The position numbers and the translations under genes were made by a program. From NCBI GenBank assembly GCA_905215195.1, contig CAJMPF010000055.1, positions 1 to 9,063 on the forward strand: DNA of 9,063 nt, given 5' to 3'. Of this stretch, positions 1 to 4,238 are shown piece after piece. Origin of the DNA: an uncultured bacterium (GTDB taxonomy: Bacteria; Actinomycetota; Coriobacteriia; Coriobacteriales; Coriobacteriaceae). Each line of letters starts with the position of its first letter. The first letter of the stretch is position 1. Below the pieces are notes generated by a model. It made no database searches. It was given only the letters and a program-made list of their open reading frames with translations, and was not told the DNA's origin.

Positions 1-44
1 ACTCTTCGGCGACGCACACCTGGGTTCGCCCCCGCCCCGGCTTC
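1..44 (+). repeat. DGR variable repeat (VR), 3' part
   Basis: Bases 1-44 align without gaps to template bases 740-783. Forty positions are identical and four differ: 3 (A in template to T), 4 (A to C), 15 (A to C) and 41 (A to C). All four fall on the eight template adenines in this stretch; none of the 36 other positions changed. The first three changes turn Asn codons into Ser (AAT to TCT) and His (AAC to CAC); the fourth, GGA to GGC, is silent. Homology stops after base 44. The GC-rich run at 27-40 is therefore the likely IMH (initiation of mutagenic homing) core, and base 41 may be an IMH/IMH* difference instead of a mutation. Confidence 0.88.
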
Positions 45-56
45 CTCGTCGGCTAG
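1..56 (+). CDS. DGR target protein, C-terminal end only (variable protein)
   Basis: Only the last codons of this gene are in the window. Read in the frame set by the template repeat, they end in S-A-T-H-T-W-V-R-P-R-P-G-F-L-V-G followed by TAG at 54-56. The same frame of the template reads N-S-A-T-N-T-W-V-R-P-R-P-G-F, so this is the 3' end of the variable repeat inside the target gene. A C-terminal W-V-R-P-R-P-G-F fits the C-type-lectin/FGE-like fold used by most DGR target proteins. Placed just before the accessory gene and upstream of the lysis genes, the protein is most likely a phage tail fibre or receptor-binding protein. That role is inferred, because its N-terminal part is outside the window. 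Confidence 0.82.
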   Translation, partial: SSATHTWVRPRPGFLVG

Positions 57-84
57 CCAGCCGAGTGCTCTATACTTCTCTTTC

Positions 85-111
85 GATGCGACCGCCTTGC
101 GCGGTCGCATC
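85..111 (+). promoter_or_regulatory. Perfect 11-bp hairpin downstream of the VR (candidate DGR target-site hairpin)
   Basis: GATGCGACCGC (85-95) and GCGGTCGCATC (101-111) are perfect inverted repeats around a 5-nt CTTGC loop. In BPP-1 and other DGRs a short hairpin or cruciform just 3' of the VR raises retrohoming efficiency and helps mark the target. This one sits 41 nt after the last VR/TR match and has no equivalent after the TR. It could instead be the first stem of a double terminator together with the next feature. Confidence 0.6.
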
Positions 112-114
112 CCT

Positions 115-138
115 GCCCGCGCAGCGGGCCGTTTTTTT
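115..138 (+). terminator. Intrinsic terminator after the target gene
   Basis: GCCCGC (115-120) pairs with GCGGGC (124-129) around a GCA loop, followed by CG and seven T (132-138). It lies between the target-gene stop and avd, and would reduce read-through into the DGR machinery. Confidence 0.65.
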
Positions 139-161
139 CGCCACTATTTCCGGGAGGTGCC

Positions 162-632
162 ATGAGCGGCGTCTACCAGCGAAACCGCGAGGTGTCCGAG
201 TACAAGTTCTTCACGCAGGCCATCGCCATCCGCGTGGAGGTCAACAAGCTCATGGCCTCCTCGTCGGTCGTGCCGAAAGCCTACAGGCTGCTGAACGCAG
301 TCCCCACGGTGGAGACCGCGCGCAGCATCGTATACAACGTCAACCGCGCCGACTGCTTCTACCCCAACAGTTCGTTCAACGCACTTGAGCGCAAGCGTTA
401 CCTGACGCTGGCGATAGCCGACTGCGAGCAGCTGATGCTCGACATGCAGTGCCTCATGGACATCGGCCTGCCCGTGAACGCCAACCGCTTCGAGGCGCTG
501 GCGGGCATGGTCGGGGGGGGGATCAAACTGCTCAAGGGCGCGCGCAAGAACGTACGCGTCACCGGCAAGAAGACGACCGACGAGCGCATAGCCGAGGCCG
601 AGGCCGAGCTAGAGCGCCTGCGTTCGTTATAA
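162..632 (+). CDS. avd: DGR accessory variability determinant (Avd) protein
   Basis: This encodes 156 residues. The ATG at 162 follows a GGAGG ribosome-binding site (153-157) with 4 nt spacing. The protein is predicted all-helical and fits the Avd/four-helix-bundle family: an N-terminal helix with K-F-F-T-Q-A-I-A-I-R, a central N-R-A-D-C-F-Y-P segment (about residues 60-67), then a long helix with R-K-R-Y-L-T-L-A-I-A-D-C. The basic C-terminal part (K-G-A-R-K-N-V-R-V, T-G-K-K) and a Glu-rich tail make it somewhat longer than BPP-1 bAvd, which has 128 residues. Known Avd proteins form a basic pentameric barrel that binds the RT and template RNA and is required for cDNA synthesis. Its position between VR and TR supports the call. 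A run of nine G (513-521) lies within the gene, in M-V-G-G-G-I-K, so any slippage there would abolish the protein. Confidence 0.88.
   Translation: MSGVYQRNREVSEYKFFTQAIAIRVEVNKLMASSSVVPKAYRLLNAVPTVETARSIVYNVNRADCFYPNSSFNALERKRYLTLAIADCEQLMLDMQCLMDIGLPVNANRFEALAGMVGGGIKLLKGARKNVRVTGKKTTDERIAEAEAELERLRSL
513..521 (+). repeat. G9 homopolymer inside avd
   Basis: Nine consecutive G encode Gly-Gly-Gly in the last third of Avd. The tract is prone to polymerase slippage and to sequencing error. A matching G9 tract occurs near the end of the RT gene. Confidence 0.9.
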
Positions 633-633
633 T
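628..633 (+). promoter_or_regulatory. Candidate -10 element for the template RNA
   Basis: A perfect TATAAT (628-633) overlaps the avd stop codon (TAA 630-632), about 25 nt before the apparent start of the TR and in very GC-rich surroundings. I see no good -35 hexamer 16-18 nt upstream (the bases at 604-611 are GC-rich), so this is a half-promoter at best. The TR could also be transcribed from the avd promoter. Confidence 0.3.
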
Positions 634-657
634 GGACGGCGGTCCCGCCTTGTATAT

Positions 658-783
658 CGGTACAATTGGTGGCTGCGTTCCGTCATGGGTGGCTCCTCGT
701 CCAACGTGTGCTACGTCAACAACAACGGCAATGCCAACTACAATTCGGCGACGAACACCTGGGTTCGCCCCCGCCCCGGATTC
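658..783 (+). repeat. DGR template repeat (TR)
   Basis: This non-coding template matches the VR over 740-783. Read in the VR frame it translates as a C-type-lectin/FGE-like segment: Y-N-W-W-L-R-S at 661-681, a Gly/Ser stretch, then N-V-C-Y-V-N-N-N-G-N-A-N-Y-N-S-A-T-N-T-W to 762 and V-R-P-R-P-G-F to 783. Nine codons are AAC or AAT (664, 703, 718, 721, 724, 730, 736, 742, 754). Randomising A in such codons can reach many residues but never a stop. The left boundary near 658 is an estimate, because the matching part of the VR lies outside the window. The frame stays open past the repeat to a TAG at 802-804. Confidence 0.88.
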
Positions 784-804
784 CCTTACTGCCAGACCGA
801 GTAG

Positions 805-990
805 GCCAGCGGGCCGAAAGCAGAGCGCGGAGAGGAAGGAAGGCGCGACCATCGGGCGCGAGCCCGTAAATACGCACCCCGCGAGGGTGGCCGGACGCTG
901 CTTGCATGGCGCGGCGCTCCGTGGCTTCGCCGCGTTTCATGGCCATACCTCAAGCGGCTGTCAGAGCCACATTGCAAGCCGTGCGGGGTG
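805..990 (+). ncRNA. Structured spacer downstream of TR, probable 3' part of the DGR template RNA
   Basis: There is no plausible gene in this stretch between TR and RT. It contains three short hairpins: CGGGC/GCCCG closed by a GCGA (GNRA) tetraloop at 853-866; CACCC/GGGTG with a 5-nt loop at 875-889; and CGCGGCG/CGCCGCG with an 11-nt loop at 910-934. In BPP-1 the roughly 140-nt spacer right after TR is an essential part of the template RNA: it folds, binds Avd-RT and provides the cDNA priming site. The same position, size and folding suggest the same job here. That is by analogy only. Confidence 0.5.
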
Positions 991-996
991 CCTTCT

Positions 997-2175
997 ATGA
1001 ACTCGGAGCAAAGGCGGGCCGCACGCCGGAAGCGCCGCGAGGAGAAGCGCGCCAGGGCCAAGGCCGAGCGCGTCAAGGCGTGCACCCTTGAGACGGTGGC
1101 CGGCCTCAACAGCCTGTGCAAGGCTTCCAAGCAGGCCGCGCGTGGCGTCATGTGGAAGGCCTCGACGCAGCGGTACATGAAGGACTACCTGCGAAACGCC
1201 GTGAAATCGCGCCAAGACCTTTTGGAGGGCCACGACATATGCCGGGGTTTCATCCGCTTCGACCTGTGGGAGCGCGGCAAGCTGCGCCACATCAGTGCAG
1301 TGCACTTCCCCGAGCGCGTGGTGCAGAAGTCGCTGTCCCAGAACGCCCTCGTGCCCGCGATAGTCCCCACGCTCGTATCCGCGAACTCCGCCAACATCAA
1401 GGGGCGCGGCACCGACTACGCCCTTAAGCTGCTCAAGCGCCACCTGGCCGACCACTGGCGGCGGCATGGGCGCGAGGGCTACATACTGCTGGGCGACTTC
1501 TCCGACTACTTCGCGCGCATTGCCCACGAGCCGGTCAAGCGGCAGGTGGCCGACGCGCTGCTCGACCCGCGCGTGGTCGCCCTTGAGCACCGCCTGATAG
1601 ACGCGCAGGGCGAGGTCGGCCTGGGCCTGGGCAGCGAGCCAAACCAGATATGCGCGGTGGCGCACCCCAACCGCATCGACCACTACGTGGCCGAGATGCT
1701 GCGCCCCGAGGCCTACGGGCGCTACATGGACGACTTCTACCTGATCCACGAGTCCAAGGAGTACCTGCAAGTGTGCCTTCTGCTGATAGAGCACGAGTGC
1801 GCGAAGCTCGGCATCGCGCTGAACCCGCGCAAGACCCGCGTGGTGAAGCTGACGCGCGGCTTCACGTGGCTGAAGAAGCGCATCTTCTACACCGAAACGG
1901 GCCGCATCGTCATGAAGCCGTGCCGCGACTCCATCACGCGCGAGCGACGCAAGCTGAAGAAGATGGCCCGCATGGTGGCCGAGGGGGTCATGACGCCCGA
2001 GCAGGTGCAGCAGAGCTACCAGAGCTGGCGCGGCGGCATGGCTCACTTGGACGCGCACCGCAGCGTGCTGGCCATGGACGCGCTGTACCGCAGCCTGTTC
2101 GAAAATCTCGCGGGGGGGGGTTGCTCAATGCAATCAAGCCCGAGAGACGATTCGGGCGGAACGCCCTCGCCATAG
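997..2175 (+). CDS. DGR reverse transcriptase
   Basis: This encodes 392 residues from ATG 997, chosen because GGGGTG (985-990) is a fair ribosome-binding site for it. An in-frame GTG at 988 has none. After a very basic, nucleic-acid-binding N-terminus (R-R-A-A-R-R-K-R-R), the RT domains appear in order: R-H-I-S-A-V-H-F-P-E-R-V-V-Q, then S-A-N-I-K-G-R-G-T-D-Y-A-L, then catalytic D167-F-S-D-Y-F, then G212-S-E-P-N-Q, then catalytic Y243-M-D-D-F-Y-L. The G-x-x-x-(S/N)-Q segment before Y-x-D-D is the DGR hallmark; most relatives have S-Q where this one has N-Q. The enzyme copies the TR RNA into cDNA with errors at adenines. The product probably ends near the D-A-L-Y-R-S-L-F segment. The last codons follow a G9 tract (2112-2120), and one extra G would open a different tail ending at 2207. 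Confidence 0.95.
   Translation: MNSEQRRAARRKRREEKRARAKAERVKACTLETVAGLNSLCKASKQAARGVMWKASTQRYMKDYLRNAVKSRQDLLEGHDICRGFIRFDLWERGKLRHISAVHFPERVVQKSLSQNALVPAIVPTLVSANSANIKGRGTDYALKLLKRHLADHWRRHGREGYILLGDFSDYFARIAHEPVKRQVADALLDPRVVALEHRLIDAQGEVGLGLGSEPNQICAVAHPNRIDHYVAEMLRPEAYGRYMDDFYLIHESKEYLQVCLLLIEHECAKLGIALNPRKTRVVKLTRGFTWLKKRIFYTETGRIVMKPCRDSITRERRKLKKMARMVAEGVMTPEQVQQSYQSWRGGMAHLDAHRSVLAMDALYRSLFENLAGGGCSMQSSPRDDSGGTPSP
2112..2120 (+). repeat. G9 homopolymer near the 3' end of the RT gene
   Basis: Nine G encode part of A-G-G-G close to the RT C-terminus. With the tract as given, the protein ends at TAG 2173-2175. With ten G, translation would continue into another frame ending at 2207 and give an L-L-N-A-I-K-P-E-R-R tail. 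Confidence 0.85.
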
Positions 2176-2237
2176 CGGAAGGGCGGCAACTCAAAACGGC
2201 GGCCTAGACGGGTCGAAAACGAAATAACCAAGACAGC

Positions 2238-2266
2238 GAAGGCGTGCTGCGGCGCGCCTTCTTTCT
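2238..2266 (+). terminator. Intrinsic terminator of the DGR block
   Basis: GAAGGCGTGC (2238-2247) pairs with GCGCGCCTTC (2252-2261), allowing one G-U pair, around a TGCG loop. TTTCTT follows. It separates the RT gene from the phage late genes. Confidence 0.7.
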
Positions 2267-2345
2267 TCGCGCCCGCCCAAACGGCCAGGCAATCTCACGG
2301 CGCTAATACGATGGCGGCACATTCCCCGATAAGGAAGGAGTCCGC

Positions 2346-2672
2346 ATGGACACTGAGGAAGACATGCCGCGCCCCGACGAGCTTCGAGACGGCACCCTGG
2401 CCGAGGTCAACGCCCTGCGCGACTTGCTGTCGCAGATCGGCGACCCCGACGCGGCGCACGACGCGGGCGTTATCGACGATGACGAGTACGTGGAGCGGAA
2501 GGCGCGAAAGCTCGCCTACACCTCCGCGCTCGCCGCCTACGCCAACGGCGAGGTGCCCGACCTCCCGGCGCTGCTCGAACAGATGCGCGAGCAGGCGTCC
2601 CAGCCGACGCAGACCGAGACCAACACGGCGAACATCGACTACCTGCTCATGACCGTGGGAGGTGACCAGTAA
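2346..2672 (+). CDS. Small acidic phage protein of unknown function
   Basis: This encodes 108 residues. The ATG at 2346 follows AAGGAG (2335-2340) with 5 nt spacing. The protein is very acidic, with E-E-D near the N-terminus, D-D-D-E-Y near residue 46 and A-L-L-E-Q-M-R-E-Q near residue 77. It is predicted helical, with no signal peptide, membrane segment or catalytic motif. It overlaps the next gene by one base (TAATG), so the two are translationally coupled. Small proteins at this spot, ahead of XkdX and holin genes, are common in Firmicutes and actinobacterial phages and are usually tail-associated. I do not recognise a named family. Confidence 0.75.
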   Translation: MDTEEDMPRPDELRDGTLAEVNALRDLLSQIGDPDAAHDAGVIDDDEYVERKARKLAYTSALAAYANGEVPDLPALLEQMREQASQPTQTETNTANIDYLLMTVGGDQ

Positions 2673-2839
2673 TGGCTACGAAGAAAACCGTTGAGCATTC
2701 CAAGCACTTCGCGAAGGTCAAGAAGTACTACGACAAAGACCTTTGGAGCAAGGCGCGCGTCTACAAGGCTGTCGAGTGCAAATGGATCACCGCCGACGAG
2801 TACAAGGAAATCACCGGCGAGGAGTACACGGCCGAATAG
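2672..2839 (+). CDS. XkdX family phage protein
   Basis: This short gene (55 residues) starts at ATG 2672 and shares its first base with the preceding stop. GGGAGGTG (2657-2664) is its ribosome-binding site. The segment V-K-K-Y-Y-D-K-D-L-W (residues 16-25), followed by I-T-A-D-E-Y-K-E-I-T-G-E-E-Y near the C-terminus, matches the XkdX family. These are short proteins encoded between tail-fibre and holin genes in PBSX-like and many other phages. No biochemical role is established. The order here, XkdX then membrane protein, holin and endolysin, is the classic one and confirms that this block is the end of a phage structural/lysis module. Confidence 0.88.
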   Translation: MATKKTVEHSKHFAKVKKYYDKDLWSKARVYKAVECKWITADEYKEITGEEYTAE

Positions 2840-2859
2840 GCGGAAGGAGGGCGCCCAGG

Positions 2860-3273
2860 ATGGAAGTGCTCAAGCTTTTTGCGCCTTACGGACCGGCTTG
2901 GCTTGGCGGCGTGCTCCTGACGCTCGTTGCGTTCTACTTCGGGAGACAATTTCTTGAGGAGTACAAACGCCAAAACCAGCGGAAGGGCGAGCTCGACCTG
3001 AAGCGCGAGGAGCGCAAGCAGGCCGAAGTCGACGAGAGGGCGCAGCGCGACCGCGAGCGGTCCCAAATGGAGGGGCGCATCGCCGCCCAGATGGAGCGCA
3101 GCAACACCCTGATTGAAGGAATGAAAACGCTCATGGAGTCGGTTGTCGCGTCAAATGACGTCCTCCACGCGGACTTGGTCCACAGCCAGGCGCGTAGCCA
3201 GGGCATGGCCGAGAAGGTCGACCATATCTACGACCGAGTCGACCTCATGTACAACAAGGAGACAGGGAGATAA
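2860..3273 (+). CDS. Membrane-anchored coiled-coil phage protein, holin-module associated
   Basis: This encodes 137 residues from ATG 2860, chosen because AAGGAGGG (2844-2851) precedes it by 8 nt; the frame is open further upstream but lacks such a site. One hydrophobic segment (G-P-A-W-L-G-G-V-L-L-T-L-V-A-F-Y-F, residues 11-27) is followed by a long highly charged helix (about 33-90, rich in E, K, R and Q) typical of coiled coil. The C-terminus has a second helical stretch ending V-D-H-I-Y-D-R-V-D-L-M-Y. The layout resembles small phage membrane proteins next to holins (BhlA/hemolysin-XhlA-like), but I cannot assign a family. Its place between XkdX and the holin suggests an accessory role in lysis or membrane targeting. 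Confidence 0.78.
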   Translation: MEVLKLFAPYGPAWLGGVLLTLVAFYFGRQFLEEYKRQNQRKGELDLKREERKQAEVDERAQRDRERSQMEGRIAAQMERSNTLIEGMKTLMESVVASNDVLHADLVHSQARSQGMAEKVDHIYDRVDLMYNKETGR

Positions 3274-3275
3274 AG

Positions 3276-3584
3276 ATGACTGATATACAGGCAGGACTCA
3301 CGGTGCTGACCGTCCTCGTGGTGCCCTATATCGTGCAGGCTATCAAGACGAAGGCGATGACCGGCAATGTCGCCCGCTGGACGGCCATCGCAGTATCGGC
3401 GCTGTGCGGCGCATTGACGGCCATGGCCGGGGGGATGCCGACTGACCCCACGGCGTGGGTTACGTCCATCTTCGCCGCGGTAGGCGGCGTGCAGGTGGCA
3501 TATGCAGCCTTCAAGGCGGTCGGCGTGACAGACAAGTGGCTCGACGCGCTGCTTGCCATGGGCACTCCGAAGAAGGACGACTAG
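3276..3584 (+). CDS. Phage holin-like membrane protein
   Basis: This encodes 102 residues. ATG 3276 lies 2 nt after the previous stop, with AGGGAGA (3264-3270) as ribosome-binding site. There are three hydrophobic segments at about residues 6-22, 34-52 and 61-82, the first being G-L-T-V-L-T-V-L-V-V-P-Y-I-V. The charged, lysine-containing C-terminus (T-P-K-K-D-D) is usual for holins. Holins open the cytoplasmic membrane at a set time so that the endolysin reaches the wall. Size, topology and position just before two wall-active enzymes support the call; I do not name a specific holin family. Confidence 0.8.
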   Translation: MTDIQAGLTVLTVLVVPYIVQAIKTKAMTGNVARWTAIAVSALCGALTAMAGGMPTDPTAWVTSIFAAVGGVQVAYAAFKAVGVTDKWLDALLAMGTPKKDD

Positions 3585-3586
3585 GA

Positions 3587-4237
3587 ATGGGCGGCAAGCG
3601 CCTCGTGCGCATCGCCGCCGCCATCTCGCTGCTTGCTTTGCTCGCCGCCTTCGCCGACGTGGCGCTTATAGCCTCTAACGTGCCGAAGGTGCCGAAGGAA
3701 GAGCCTTTGCCCGTCATCTACGACAAGCCGCTCGACAAGCCCGCCGAGGTGCCCGTCTACCTCCAAGCAGACGAGCGCTGGGGCGGGCTTTCGTATGCGG
3801 GCGAAGACCTGGCTGCTGCCGGCTGCGGCCTCACGTGCGCGGCCATGGCGTGGGAATGGCTCTACGGACAGGCATGCACGCCGGCGCAGATGCTGGGCTT
3901 CGTTGGCGAATCGTGCCTCACGGACGGCGTGAACGACATGGAAAAGTTCTGCCGTTGGATGAACGCGAACGACCAGGCTTTGGGCTACACGCCTATCCAC
4001 GACAACGCCGATGACGCCTTGGACGAGGCGGCTGGCGGTTGGATGGTGTTTTGCAGCCTAACTGGCCAGCTCCGTGAAGGCGGCAAGAACTACGGCGGGC
4101 ACATCGTCCTGCTTTGCGGATGGGACGGCGAGGCGGCGACCTTCCACGACCCCTACGAGGGCGTGGTGCGGCTGAGCCGCGAGCAGTACGAACAAGTTGA
4201 TTGGGCTTATTTCATAGCGATAGGGAGCGCTGAATAG
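3587..4237 (+). CDS. C39-like cysteine peptidase with N-terminal membrane anchor
   Basis: This encodes 216 residues. ATG 3587 follows the holin stop by 2 nt; AAGGA (3573-3577) is the ribosome-binding site. A hydrophobic helix at about residues 7-30 is a signal anchor or signal peptide, followed by a Pro/Lys linker. The rest fits the Peptidase_C39_2 (papain-like) fold: V-P-V-Y-L-Q-A-D-E-R-W-G (55-66), then A-A-A-G-C80-G-L-T with the likely nucleophile, then G-G-H172-I-V-L-L and H-D188-P-Y as the likely His and Asp. Such proteins cut peptide bonds, including peptidoglycan stem peptides, outside the membrane. The position between holin and lysozyme suggests a second lysis enzyme, or one acting on host surface proteins. 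The substrate is unknown. Confidence 0.78.
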   Translation: MGGKRLVRIAAAISLLALLAAFADVALIASNVPKVPKEEPLPVIYDKPLDKPAEVPVYLQADERWGGLSYAGEDLAAAGCGLTCAAMAWEWLYGQACTPAQMLGFVGESCLTDGVNDMEKFCRWMNANDQALGYTPIHDNADDALDEAAGGWMVFCSLTGQLREGGKNYGGHIVLLCGWDGEAATFHDPYEGVVRLSREQYEQVDWAYFIAIGSAE

Positions 4238-4238
4238 A

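Noticed and set aside
71..76. TATACT as a -10 promoter element for avd
   Set aside because: There is no -35 at a proper distance, and a transcript starting there would run straight into the hairpin and terminator at 85-138.
449..1000. Plus-strand frame overlapping avd, TR and the spacer
   Set aside because: Arg/Gly/Pro-rich shadow frame. Avd and the TR in their own frames explain the sequence.
961..2058. Long open frame on the minus strand (365 codons) opposite the RT gene
   Set aside because: It is a GC-rich shadow of the RT gene: low-complexity H/A/L/V composition, no domain and no ribosome-binding site, while the plus strand shows clear RT motifs.
1650..2207. Second plus-strand frame overlapping the RT gene
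   Set aside because: Most of it is a shadow of the RT. Only its last 28 codons after the G9 tract are of interest, as a possible alternative RT tail, and are listed in the findings.
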